This document shows, piece by piece, positions 23,658 to 35,941 of a stretch of 64,000 nucleotides of DNA. The stretch lies in the NCBI GenBank assembly GCA_019973155.2, contig BPQB01000087.1:62001-126000 (forward strand), written 5' to 3'. The DNA comes from Phanerochaete sordida. Its lineage: Eukaryota > Basidiomycota > Agaricomycetes > Polyporales > Phanerochaetaceae. How positions within the stretch are numbered: the first letter of the stretch is position 1; each line of letters opens with the position of its first letter. The position numbers were made by a program, and so were the translations under genes. Under the pieces are notes generated by a model, which worked only from the letters and a program-made list of their open reading frames with translations, had not been told where the DNA came from and did no database searches.

Positions 23658-25753
23658 ATGCTCGCCTCCATCCGCCGCAAATACCAGAAGAAGCAGGAGC
23701 GCGGCGGCCCGCCCTACATTCGCGCGTCGCCGTCGCTCCCAGAGCTCCACCCCCAGGGCATACCATGGCCAGAGGACCTCATCGACGCCGCAGAGATACC
23801 CAAGGGTCCTGACCCTGCTGCTCCTCCGCGAGGTGCGTGTGCCCGCCCCGGTGCCGCGGTTGCCACTGACGTCGCCGACGCGCTCCAGGATCGTATGCAC
23901 GGCCCGCAGGCGGGCCCATATCCACCCTCTACACCTCGCACCCGCCCTCTGCGTTCGACAACCGCAAGTCGACGTACAGGGCGCGCAACCGCCCCAGCCA
24001 GCGGCGCAGCCGCGACCCGACGTCCTTCAACATCATGGTGAGTGCTTTTCGTGACTGTATGCGCTCTGTGCTAACGCGCCGCCCGCAGGTCGTGGGCGCG
24101 CAAGGCACGGGGAAGACGTCGCTGCTCCGGCTCCTGCTCGAGACGGCAGAGATCTCGCCGAATGCGTCTCCCGAACAGAGGCACGCACTCGACGACTTCC
24201 TCCGCGGCGCGCCCAAGCGCACGCAGGAGATCCACAGCGCGCGCATCGAGATATGCGAGTCCAAGCATGACCGCCTCCTGCTTTCCGTTATCGACACTCC
24301 AGGACTGGATTTTCGCGCCGGCCACGAGCTCAGCCTCGAGCGACAAGTTTCTGCTATTGTCAGGCACATGGATACGCAGTTCGCTGAGACCCTCAATGAG
24401 GTGCGTTATGTGCCAGAGCTGTCCCCTCTTGATTATTTACACTATTTTGCGGGTCCACTGCAGGAATCCAAAGTAGTCCGCCAGAGCAAAGGCGACAACC
24501 ACGTTCACTTGTGCGATTCATGCTAGACGTCCACAGTGTCACACAAGCTCACATATTCGCATGCAGGTGTATTTATACTATTGATCCGTCCAGGATCGTC
24601 TCTTCCGCCGAGCGCAGATCGCACCCGTCCACGTCGCGCTCGCGTTCGGAATCGACGGTCTCCAGCCAAACGCCGACCCAATCGCCAGTGTCGTCTGACT
24701 ACCCTTCGCACGCGTCCGATGACGACGCACACGAGGAGCTGTGCATTTCTCCCGCAGATCTTGCTGTCATGCGTCGTCTCGTCAAGAAAACGAACCTGCT
24801 CCCGGTCATTGCCCGTGCCGACACCCTCACAGACGATACGCTGGAGGCGATCAAGAGAGCAGCGCGAAGAGATCTCGAGACCGCGGGACTCGACCTGGGT
24901 GTGTTCGTCGCCGGCCAAAGCGACACGCGCAACTCGCGGCGAGACTCCCACGCGACTGGGAACGGCACGGTCGACAGCCACATGGAGCGTTCGCACAGCC
25001 CAGACGATGACGCACCGTCCGACGACGACGACCAGCGCCGCTCGCGCCCGGCGATCAAGCTCCGGGGCCCGCGCACGCCGTTCAAGATGCCCTGGACGCG
25101 CTCGCGTTCACGCACGCGCATCGAGGACGCCGAGCCGACGGACGAGCCCACCAGCGTCGACACGATGGACACAGAAAGCGTCGCGAGCGTGCGCTTCTCC
25201 GCGCGCACCGTCGTGCAGAGCGATCTCACCGCGCTCCTGCCGTTCGCGTTCATCGCGCCTGAGACGACCCGCCGCCGCCGCGCCACCTATTCTGCGCCGC
25301 TCCCGTCCGACCGCCAGTCAATCGCGACAGACGCCGACCCCGTGTCACCCTCCGAGGACTCGCATGCCGACTCCACTGTCAGTGGCACGCGTCATGGGCC
25401 GCTGCTGCAGGGCCCGCCTGCAGACCTGCGCGGCGTGTTCGTGCGCAAGTACCGCTGGGGTACCATCGACGTACTCTCGCCTGAACACTGCGACTTTGCA
25501 GCGCTCCGCACGACGGTGCTGTCCACGCACATGAAGGTGAGCATGGGTCTCGTTGCTTTTGCAGGCCGGGCGCTGATGACATACTGTGCAGATGCTGAAG
25601 ATCCGCACAAAGGAGGTCCTCTACGAGCGTTACCGCACCGAGAAGCTCCTCGCTCGCAGGGCGACGAAGAACATCAGCGAGGACCAAGCGCGCAAGATGG
25701 TCGAGGGTATGCTCGACTCGCCTCCGCCGCTGCCGGACACCAGGCTCCTCTGA
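23658..25753 (+). CDS. Septin-like GTPase, stand-alone paralogue
   Basis: Six exons (23658-23832, 23889-24037, 24089-24400, 24464-24510, 24567-25536, 25592-25753) encode 604 aa. The N terminus is basic (RRKYQKKQ and QRRSRDP). The GTPase domain has a full P-loop (VVGAQGTGKTSLLRLL, about 109-124), G3 VIDTPGLD, HVHLCIYTIDP, and G4-like LLPVIARADTLT. It ends with YRWGTIDVLSPEHCDFAALR and a Tyr/Arg-rich helix that resembles the septin C-terminal unit. Large Ser/Asp/Arg-rich insertions interrupt the domain between G4 and the YRWG region, which canonical septins lack. No clear coiled coil follows. Three introns sit at the same place and phase as in the 20158 gene. Likely a membrane or cytoskeletal scaffold GTPase; function not established. 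Confidence 0.85.
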
Positions 25754-25961
25754 GCGCACGGGCCGTATTTATACCACTGCGACATTCACCGCCACCTCCC
25801 ATATCTATCGGATGTCCTCTTGTGCATTTATCATACCTCTTGTATACTTCTATGCTCGCCCTCCATCTCCGGCTTACTTTGTTCATGCCTTTGCTCTGCT
25901 TTCGAGGTCACGGCCATCGTGCTTCTGGTGTTATATACATACATCCCCGCCCCTACTTGTA

Positions 25962-27072
25962 TCACTGCTTCTTTCTACTCGCCAACGCGTCGATTTCTTC
26001 TTGCGAGAGACCATTCAGGCGCTCCAGAAGGTAGTCGACCTGCGATGTAAGATCAAGATATGCACCTCAAGGTAATGTTAGCGTGTAACTCACCTCAACC
26101 TCGCGCGTCAAGGGGATGATGTAGTACTCGTAGAGCTCGACGACGCCGTCGACGTCGATCTTTACAGGATCGCCCTTCGGCTCACCATCTGGGGCAAAGT
26201 CCTGGGCGTATACAGCCGCCTTCTTGCGTAGCCGCTGCAACAGCGCGCGTTCGACGGCGGGCTTCGTGATCAGCGCCTCGAGAGCCTGACGATTGGGCTT
26301 CAAGATGTGGGGAATGAACGCAGCGGGGTCGTCTATGAACTTTGACTCGGACACGAATTTGCCTGCGACATTTGAGCATGACGTAGCTAGAGAGACACGC
26401 GATACGACATACCGTAGTGCACACGCTTGCTGATAGCCTGGAGGACCTCGACGTCGATGGTCGCGGAGCTGCCATAGTTGCCGTCGTCCTCGTACTCATC
26501 GTCGCCGATGATTCCGCTACCGCGCTTGAGCGTCGCGAGCGCAAGGGTCGCCTGCTTCGTGATGCGCGGGATGATGGCACGCGTGTAGAACGAGAGGATG
26601 CTCGGGTTCGCGTTGACGGTGTTCGGGTACAGCACCTGCGGGTACGCGATTGGCTTGAGCACTGGCGCGGGCAGCTCGGCGAGCGGCGTGAACGGGTACT
26701 CGTCGGGACTACGGAGAGTATATGAGTGTGCCCAAGCGATAGGAGTGGGGATTGACTCACCTCGTGTACCTCCGTGCTTTCGCTGTATGCGCACGAAAAA
26801 CAATTAGATGGGGACAAAAAGCGACGAGGCGCGGGCGCACCTTGGAACGACTCAGTCTCCTTCAGGAACCAGTCGAGCCAGCTACCCTCGAACCCGATGG
26901 CCTTGAGCTCGGGGAGCGCGTTGCGCTGGTACGCCTTGGGGTTGTGCGCGAACTGGGCGCGCTCGATGAGGGCGAAGATGATGGTGTCCTCGAGGCGTGT
27001 CAGAATGCCACGGATGCGGTCCAGGCTTAGTGGGTCGCCGCCAAGCGTGAAGTTGAAGAGTGTCGTCGACAT
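25962..27072 (-). CDS. ARO7: Chorismate mutase
   Basis: Five exons on the minus strand: 26841-27072, 26761-26782, 26413-26708, 26094-26362, 25962-26039; 298 aa. It converts chorismate to prephenate for phenylalanine and tyrosine synthesis. The all-helical AroQ fungal fold is clear: [25 protein letters not shown] at the start, [28 protein letters not shown], an allosteric-type central region, [15 protein letters not shown], and a C-terminal [18 protein letters not shown]. The Met at 27072 fits the family. An in-frame upstream Met at 27159 would add 29 residues, but it lies too close to the TATA box. Convergent with the septin-like gene, about 210 bp apart. Confidence 0.95.
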
Positions 27073-27195
27073 CGTGGTCGTGGTCGTGGACGGGGCTTTC
27101 CTGACGTCCTGCAGGTACAGGGGGCTGTGAGCCTGCGTCTGCGTGCCGCTGGGCTTCATCGTGCACTCACCGGAGACAGCGCGGTGCGGGCCGCG

Positions 27196-27206
27196 GGGTA
27201 TTTATG
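27196..27206 (-). promoter_or_regulatory. TATA box of ARO7
   Basis: On the minus strand GCATAAATACC lies about 125 bp upstream of the preferred ARO7 start. Confidence 0.5.
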
Positions 27207-29130
27207 CTGGCACGTCGAGGAGCAGACCAGAGGTAGAGACCCGGGCGTGGTGTGGTATTTGAGTCATGGCTGTCGGGATGAGCCTGTCCTCGTCCCTCGC
27301 TTCACATCGGCAAACGCCCGGCGCCCACAACTTTTGTCTCGTCCCTCGATCTCGGACCCTCGTCAAACAACATCCTCGCTCTCGGCGGTTTCGCGTGTGT
27401 CGCCCAGCAGAGCCTGAGCCCTCCCTTCGGCCCACAATGCACCGCTTTGTTGCTGTACAACCCCGCGATCGCACGCGCACACTGACGTTCACACCGGTCT
27501 CGGACTTTTGTCAGGTCCTAGGAGATCCAGCGGCGCGATGCTGAGAGACAAGAACAGGACGCACACGCGACCCTTCCACCGTATCTGCACTCAAAATCTC
27601 CCATCTGCACAGTCTGGCCCATGACCTCGCGACGCACCTAATCACCTTCCAGCCCTTCGGTGATGATCTCTGTCAGGAAGTGCGGGGCACCATGGAGCTC
27701 CCCACGGGCAGCTCGGGATCTCGAACAGCCGACGTGGCCTTCCCAAGGCTGTGAACAGGATCTTGAGCTGACCAGGCTACTGGTCTGTGCTCATCATGCA
27801 ACACCGCGCAGAACAGGACCTTGACGCATATTTTGGGCCGGAGAGTGCAAACCACTTCTGCTACGAACCTCGTTTCTCTGAAACCAGATAGACTCCATCC
27901 GACTAGTAAGCATCTGCATCCTGAGTAACAGTCTTCAACGAAATTACTGATTCGTGTACTGGTTTGGTACAGCGCCGAGGTAGCCGGGGCGCCATCCTTT
28001 CCATCTATTGGTGCCTACCTCCCTGTCGGCCATTCGTTCCCTCTTTCTTAACCTGAGGGAGCCCTACAGTCGCAGCACCGACGACTGACCCAGTCCGGAT
28101 GTGCACCTGTGCCGTGCGTTGCGTCGCAAACGCGGAGATCAGTCGACGCCGTATTGGCTTGGCATACAAAATCTTTCCGAGTCTTGGTGAGCCTTCTGGA
28201 GAGCATAAATTCGATGTGCTTGGAATATTAGACATGCCGAGGCGTGGTGATGCACGAATTGCTTGGATTTTGTGCTCGTTATTCGTCAATGACCGCCAAA
28301 CCAGGCACGGTTGGGATACTAAGACTTAATCACGATGAAATTGGTCAGGCAGTAAAACAGTCGACAACCCGATACGAACTGATTCAATGTATTCAGCAAA
28401 GTGAACGGACGAGGACGAGGACACAGTAACGAAGGTTTGGCGCGCGAATTAGGAAGAGCAGGCGATTTTACAACCTACCGGACCTCGAAGGTCATGGTGA
28501 CGAACCATTAATGGAGCATCTATTCACATTATTGCGGCTATCTAAAGCGAAATCGTCCCCAATGAAGTGCCTTCTCGCTGGGTGAAGCTGTGTGTTGAAA
28601 ACTAACTTGCTCACCTGCCATTTGCGTCGCTTCGGAGGTTGCCGCGCGAACGCTTGGCGTCTGTTTCTTGTCGCCAGCCAATGAGAAGACGCGATTGGAG
28701 GTGCGTCCTTGGCCCACTACGATTCGCCAACTTACAGCCTGAAACAGGGAGAGCTCGCGCGGCCGCAGCCGTCGTGTACAACGTCGAGCCCCCAAGCGTT
28801 TGGGCGGCCCGGATGGCGGCCAGATTGCACGGAGCATTGGAGCTCCATGGGACGCGATCCTGCGATAGAAGCACGATAATTGCTCGCGCGGAGGGTCACG
28901 GAGGGTCGAGTCATTCCTTCGCGCTCTATCGTGATGCCTAGACTGGCCGCCGAGCTGGCGCACAGCTGCGTCGAGGGTTCGACGCGGAAATAGGGTCACC
29001 TATGATGCATTCTGTTCCCAGTCGGCCTGCGACGCGCTTTGCGAGCAGGCCCAACTTCGCGCCCGACGGCGTTCCACGGCACCCGCACATCCGCAACTTG
29101 GCAAGAGCCTCCCCAAACGCGCCCCCAACA
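27207..29130. other. Intergenic, no gene seen
   Basis: 1.9 kb between the divergent ARO7 and THI4 promoters. Only short unsupported frames. I looked for thi-box/TPP riboswitch core motifs near THI4 and saw none. Confidence 0.5.
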
Positions 29131-29135
29131 CAAAG

Positions 29136-29146
29136 AAGTATTTAAG
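29136..29146 (+). promoter_or_regulatory. TATA-like element of THI4
   Basis: AGTATTTAAGG about 60 bp before the THI4 ATG. Confidence 0.45.
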
Positions 29147-29199
29147 GCGCGTCCCAGGGGCCTCAGGAGGGTACCCCTCGTCCGTCTTCTCATACAGCC

Positions 29200-30379
<1,180 letters not shown>

Positions 30380-31449
30380 ACTGGAACGGGGCAAATGAAA
30401 GCTCAGAAGCAAAATGTATATTATCTCTGTACCTTTAGCAAAGCAATCACCACTCCAATTCTGCTCCCTCACGCAGTTCTAATGGGTGCTCTTTTTCACG
30501 AGACCATTTACCATGTGTAACACGCATTGGCATGAGAGCTGCTTGCGGGTCCCTTCACTGGTCAGTTGAAGTATTCTGGGCCATTATTGTACAAGAACTA
30601 ACGCCGTTCATTCGGGCGTCCCTGCCAATTTTACTGTATCACCACAGGTCTCAACAATAGTTGCCCGTCAGGGGCAACTATTGTTGAAGTTCAAGATGTA
30701 TGACACATAATGCACGTATTTATCTTCATACTAACCCCGCCTGGATGTTGTGATTGCCCTCGTACCTCTGAAACACTGCATCAAGCATCATTCTGCCTCA
30801 CGCTGTGCATATATGCGTGGCTTTGAGCTCGGTGCGTTGGGCGCAGTGTGCGTCGGAAACGCCCGCACGCCTGGAATTGGGCTCCCTATTTCCCTCGTGC
30901 TGAGCGGCGCGAAGGGTTTGCGTTGGCAGGTTGTGTGTAATCATCTATGATACATCACAATGGCTAGAGATACCCGAGCTTCGATAGTCAAAGAGAAGTC
31001 CTGTGTTGCGGTCTACTAGGAAGGATGCCAGTGCATATGGAAAAGGGAAGCTGGATCAATGTGTCCATGATTACGTGCGAACACAGCCGTCACGTTCACT
31101 CGAAAGAGAAATAATAATAATTGAGGGGAGCATAGCACGAGGGAAGGCGAAGAAAGGCACAGATGGTGTTCCAGATGTTGTGAGGCTGCGTATGGGCATG
31201 CACGGAGCCTCCAGCACCAGGCTGCCAATAGCATACAGATAAGAAGAGGGAAAAGGAGTGATGAGAATGATGGGAAAGCGAAGATAGATAAAGAAGCCGG
31301 GCGGTGGCAAAGCTTCCGTGAGCGAGCCGGGCTCGCCCCGACGTAAACCTGGAAAAGGTATACATTAGATAGCGCGTCTGCCTCGAGGTCAGCATCCGCG
31401 ACGCCACACCTGCAAGGAAAATCACGAGGCTCAGCGGCGTCGGCGCCGC
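30380..31449. other. Intergenic with a strong hairpin
   Basis: Spacer between convergent genes. It contains the 16-bp perfect inverted repeat at 30651-30687 (listed separately) and nothing else I can support. Confidence 0.5.
30651..30687. repeat. 16-bp perfect inverted repeat, 5-nt loop
   Basis: TCAACAATAGTTGCCC, loop GTCAG, then GGGCAACTATTGTTGA. It lies about 270 bp beyond the THI4 stop. It could form a stable RNA hairpin or cruciform. It may act in 3'-end processing or be a small mobile-element scar; the sequence alone does not decide. Confidence 0.85.
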
Positions 31450-32068
31450 CTAGACCACGCCCTGAAGCTGTGCCAGGGCAGGGAAGAACTCACGCACGCG
31501 CGGCTGCTCGTCGCTCGAGATACGCGGCGCGCCGGGCGCGGCGACGAGCGCGACATTCACGAGCTTGTCGTCGCAGCAGCGCATGCTCAGGTTCCTGTCG
31601 ACACCGTACCACACCCGCCTGAGGCGCTGCATGAGCTCTGCGACGTCGCGCGCGGCACGATATCGGAGGACCGACGCCGGGAGCGGGTTGCGCAGGGTGA
31701 CGGTGCCGATGCGCGCGCCGAGGGCCGCGATGATCGTCTTCACGCTGCGCGCGAGCGCGAGGAAGGCGTCGGCGTCCGGCGCGTCGTAGGGCAGGGTGAC
31801 GCGGAGCTCGTGCAGCGCGGTGATGTTCGTCCAGGACGCGCTGGTGAGGACCTCGAGGCTCGCCGCTGCGACCAAGTAGCACGTAAACCAACGAAGACGC
31901 GGTAGAGGGGGCGCGCGTACCAGAACACGGCGCCAGCTCCAGGTCAATCGTCCTCATTTCTTGCGGGCCCGTCGCAAGCTGCTCGGCCCAGGTTTGCGGG
32001 GTGAAGATGGTGGCGTTCGGGTGCGGATGTGCGGGCGGCGCCCCGTTAAGGGAGATGTGTGCGTTCAT
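31450..32068 (-). CDS. Orphan 187-aa protein
   Basis: Two exons on the minus strand (31921-32068, 31450-31865) with one 55-bp intron. The start gives MNAHISLNGAPPAHPHPNAT. The second exon has alternating hydrophobic segments (SLEVLTSASWTNITALHEL, TVTLRNPLPASVL, LVNVALVAAPG) that recall the leucine-rich part of basidiomycete F-box proteins, but no F-box is present. High GC third positions support coding. I do not recognise the family. It could be a shortened F-box relative. Confidence 0.6.
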
Positions 32069-32863
32069 GGTTGAGCTGGCGACACGACAGATGTATCAGT
32101 CCGGAGCAGGTTTCGAGAGGCATAGTGACGCACCTAGTTTGAAGGGAGAGGGGGGCGTAACCCGCAGGCCTTCTGGCGAGTCATGCAGCGGATCCGAGCC
32201 TTTTATCACGTTCGCGCGGGGTCCATGTCCTATTCAGTACGTGTATCGTCCTAGGAAACGCCAGATGTAGCCACAGCTGTCAGATCCACGAGGCTGTTGG
32301 GGCAATTCAACGCGTTATTGCCGCGACTAGGCCCAAACTTTGCATTGAAGGATCGCAGTGGTAACCATGGAGCTGGGGTCCCTCGAGGCTCGCTAGAGCC
32401 GTCATTGCAGTACACAGAGCGCGCGTTCGTCGTTCAGTTCACTAGGAGCAAACCAGACTCTCATTCGAGCCCAGCTGTGCGCAGAACAGCCAGAAATTGA
32501 GCACTGTTGACACGTATGAGTCACTACTTACAAGGTTAACGTTCCAGCTATATCATCAGGGCGCAACCCAACACTTACGGCAATATCAATCCGTGATAAC
32601 GATAGCGATAAGCCACCTCCACCGTGCCATCTCTCAGGCTCCTCGACAGCTGGCCCGTCGTCTTGCTGTCTCTCGAGGAGTCGGTCGGCCACACGTTGCA
32701 TTTAATCTCCCTGCCGCGGCGGCGGCCCTAGGTCCGCCATCAAAACGCCACCACGAATCGCGTCATTCTCGCCCTGAGCGCCCTCGCCACGTGTCGGCAG
32801 CCTCGGCCCTCGGCCGGCCACCCGTGGGGCCCCGCCTCTTCGCCTCTGCCACTGACCCGCGCG
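32069..32863. other. Intergenic, divergent promoters
   Basis: Between the divergent orphan gene and the thioesterase gene. An open frame runs into the thioesterase gene from 32497 but lacks a conserved sequence. Confidence 0.4.
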
Positions 32864-33737
32864 ATGGCTGCCTGCCTGCGCTTCACCAAACGCGTACGCC
32901 TGCCGCGCGCGATGTCTCATGGTGCGCGCTGACCCGCTCGCAGGTCTGGAAGTCGTTCGTCGACAACAAAGGTGCGGCACGCCGCGCTGTCCCACACCGC
33001 GCGCATGCAGTGACACGTCGCGCCTCGCAGGGCATGACCAGCAGTGCTTTCCTAGCGTACGTGCGCCGTGTCTGCGCGCGCAGTACAGCGTGCTGACAGG
33101 TATGTGCAGCTCAAGATCCTGAACGCGAAACCGGGCCTCCTAGAGGCATCGCTCAAGATCGAGCCCCACAACCGTCAGTCCCGCCGCACACGCACCCCAG
33201 ACACGTCACTGACCTTCTCACACAGTGAACCGCGTCGGGGTACGCCCGCCCCACCGCACCCGCCGCCGCGCCTGACATGTGACACCCCCCGCAGACCGTG
33301 CACGGCGGGCTCATCATGTCGCTCACCGACACGCTCGGCTCGCTCGCCGTCGCGACGCACGGGCAGTACATGACCGGCGTCTCCGTCGACATCGGCACGT
33401 CCTTCGTCAAGCCCGCCGGCCGCGCGGGCGACGTGCTCACCGCGAAGGCTGTCGTGACCGGCCTCGGTGCGCCCCGTGCTCGCTCGCGCCGCGCCCCGCT
33501 GACGTCCGCCAGGCAAGTCGCTCGCGTACACCCGCGTCGACTTCTTCAACGAGAAGGGCCAGCTCGCCGCCTACGGCCGTGAGTCCCTTTCTAGACGCTG
33601 CGCCCGGACGCTGACCGCCGGCGCGCGCCGCAGACCACACGAAGTACGTCGGCAAGTCCGCGGGGCACGCGCACGACGTCAAGTTCTCGGAGGACGGCGA
33701 GCGCGTGCTCGCGGGCGCGGACATCGATGTCGACTAG
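32864..33737 (+). CDS. Hot-dog fold thioesterase (PaaI/ACOT13-like)
   Basis: Eight small exons (32864-32893, 32944-32971, 33031-33056, 33110-33173, 33226-33239, 33295-33466, 33513-33578, 33634-33737) encode 167 aa. The hot-dog domain shows LNRVGTVHGGLIMSLTDTLG (HGG motif and helix), YMTGVSVDIGTSFVKPA, GDVLTAKAVVTGLGKSLAYT and FFNEKGQLAAYGHHTKYVG. It matches the acyl-CoA thioesterase 13 type, which hydrolyses fatty acyl-CoA, often in mitochondria. One exon is only 14 nt. The first exon (10 codons) is the least certain part; an upstream exon could replace it. Confidence 0.85.
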
Positions 33738-34244
33738 CCCTAGACACACCGAGCAGCATAACATACACGCCCCAGGGTCCCGCGCCGCCCTGGAAAATCC
33801 ATTCCGTGTCCCGCGCGCCTCGGCCCGTCCCACGTACGCCAGCCCAGTATTGTGCCCGCGCGCGGCCGAGGCCCGCGGGGCCCCGCGCTGGCGTTCCGCG
33901 CGAGCTAATCTCTGCCAATCTGCACATCGCACCCGTGCGTGTGAACGCATGCCGCGCGTCCCTGCATCCGAGGGAACACTGTGAGGGCCCAGGCAGGCCA
34001 GCGCGGCTCCACACCCAGGGCGTGCAGCCCACGCCGCCTGCGCGCAGAGTCCGCATGGCGCGGGCGTATCGTCCGTGCATATGTGCCCGTCTTCGCAGAC
34101 TCACACACGTCGTCCTCAGCACAAGCTTCACAGCGGACGTCCACGAACAGCCGTGCACGAACCCTAAACGCTATTGTCGCTATTGTCCACTCTTACCTAT
34201 TCCAGCCCAACCAGCTGACAGCAGCTGACCCCAGCCAACCCCGC
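33738..34244. other. Intergenic, no gene seen
   Basis: GC-rich spacer between two plus-strand genes, with no supported feature. Confidence 0.45.
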
Positions 34245-34917
34245 ATGGCCGACCGGGACACACAGCGCCTCTCGAGCGCAAGCGCCGACGCGCGGCGCGA
34301 GCTCGACGAGATATCCGCGCTCGTCGACCAGCTGTACGAGCTGGAGGGCCCCGCGCTCGCGCGCGCCGCGCCGCGCCTGCGCGTCCTCCGCGACGGCCTC
34401 GCGGGCGTCCTCGACGACGCCCTCGGTGAGCCCGGCGACGGCGAAGGTGAAGGTGAAGGTGCCGCGGAGGGCGCGCCGGAGCAGGAGCAGCCGCGCTCCT
34501 CAAGCGAGCTGAGCTACCTCGACGCGGAGGAGCCCGCCGCGGCGGAGGCGCCGCACTCGCATCCCGAGGCGCGCCCGGCCAGAGGTGCGCTGGTGCATTT
34601 CGCGGGAGACGGAATGATCGTGTTTACGCTTTCAAGGGCCTACGAGCGAGAGCGCGGCGGCGGCGCAGCACGCGCTCGCGGAGCTGCACCGGCTGCGCAT
34701 GGAGCGGTGGTACGCGGCCATCCAGTACATCAAAGGTGAGCCTATTGTCCTCCTGCGGGGCGCATGTGCGCTGAACGCGCCCGCAGAATGCAGAGAGCTG
34801 CAGCAGCAGCAGTTCGCGGCGGCGTGTCGGGCGCTCGTGGAGGCGCGCCGCCGGGCGCGGAGCGCGGGGTCGCCGGGGGCGGGGCCGGGGCCGCGCCGGG
34901 CGCTGCGGGGGCGATAG
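34245..34917 (+). CDS. Coiled-coil orphan protein, 189 aa
   Basis: Three exons (34245-34584, 34637-34735, 34787-34917). An N-terminal helix (RRELDEISALVDQLYELE) is followed by an acidic Gly/Glu linker and a second helical region. That region carries QHALAELHRLRMERWYAAI and ECRELQQQQFAAACRALVE, rich in Leu/Glu/Gln/Arg and likely coiled coil. The tail is Gly/Pro/Arg-rich. The frame in exon 2 was chosen because it alone gives helical heptads and joins in phase on both sides. Family not recognised; possibly a subunit of a complex. Confidence 0.65.
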
Positions 34918-35327
34918 AGTTGGCGGCGGGGGGCGGGGGCGGCCAATGGGCGGCGTGCGATTTGGGCTGACAGGGGCCGATCCTGGCGTGGCGGCGGGTG
35001 CCGAGGAAGCGGGCGGACGGAGCGCGCGTGCGGGGCGCGGCGTGTGCCAGCTGCCGTACGGGTCGCGAAACGATCGATGGATGGCATATGCGTCCGGGCC
35101 TATCTCTGTCGCATCGATGCCAGATCGCGCGCGGGCAGCGAGCGCAGGGCAGCGGCGCGGGCTGCACGCGAGGGCCGAGGCACAGGCAGTCCCGGGGGTG
35201 CGCACGTGAACGTTCAATGCAGAGGATACTGTACACGGAGGGGTAATGCGAGTGGTACTACATGATGCTACAACGAAACCGAATGACCCGTCGACGATAG
35301 TGGTGTGCGGCGCCCCGGCGCCCGCGG
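34918..35327. other. Short intergenic spacer (convergent 3' ends)
   Basis: Between the orphan gene and FKBP12, both ending here. No feature seen. Confidence 0.45.
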
Positions 35328-35941
35328 TCAGTTGATGCTCAGCAGCTCGACCTCGAACTGCAGCGTCGAGTTCGGCGGGATGACGGGTGGGAAGCCCCGC
35401 GGGCCGTACGCCTGCACGCGCACACGCGCCGGTCAGCACTCGTCGCGCGCACGCAGCCAGGACGCGACGCACGTAGTCAGGGGTCGCCGTCAGGACGGCC
35501 TTCGTGCCGAGCGACAGCTGGGGGACACCTGTGTGCGCGGGGTGAGCGATCGCGCGCGCACGCGCCACACAGACACACACGCACCCTCGTCCCAGCCCTT
35601 GATGACCTTGCCGACGCCGATCTCAGTCTCGAACGGCGTTCCCCTGTGTGGCGGCGCGCCGTGAGCGGGCGTGCGGGGCGGGTGCGTGGCGCAGCGTACC
35701 TGTCGCGGCTCGAGTCGAACTTTGTGCCGTCGAGCAGCGTGCCGACGTAGTGTATCTGGACGCGGTCTGTGCGCGGCGTCAGGCGGGTGCGCGCAGGCAG
35801 CGCGGGGCGGGTGGGCACGTACCGCCCTTCCTGGGGTAGTGCTTGCCGTCGCCGGGCGTAAGGACTTCGACAGTGACACCCTGGGGAGCGTGCGGGGTGA
35901 GCGGCGGGCGGGCGCACGAGCGGCGCGGCGGGACTGACCAT
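35328..35941 (-). CDS. FPR1: FKBP12-type peptidyl-prolyl isomerase
   Basis: Six exons on the minus strand: 35939-35941 (the ATG alone), 35823-35880, 35700-35766, 35585-35643, 35473-35528, 35328-35411; 108 aa. It catalyses cis-trans proline isomerisation in the cytosol and is the receptor for FK506 and rapamycin. The binding-pocket residues are present: Tyr27 in IHYVG, Phe37-Asp38 in KFDSS, the [18 protein letters not shown] segment, and [20 protein letters not shown]. The length equals human FKBP12. The first exon is three bases, with an intron directly after the start codon; without it the gene would lack the conserved MGVTVEV start. Confidence 0.95.

Noticed and set aside
27073..27159. Upstream in-frame Met for ARO7 at 27159
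   Set aside because: Only about 40 bp from the TATA box, so it probably lies at or before the transcription start; the family starts near the later Met.
31345..31400. tRNA-like stretch around AGATAGCGCGTCTGCCTCGAGG
   Set aside because: Looks like a D-arm and anticodon region, but the anticodon stem does not pair well and no T-arm (GGTTCGANTCC) follows.
32497..32863. Extension of the thioesterase frame upstream to 32497
   Set aside because: The frame differs from that of the chosen first exon after splicing, and the sequence has no conserved character.
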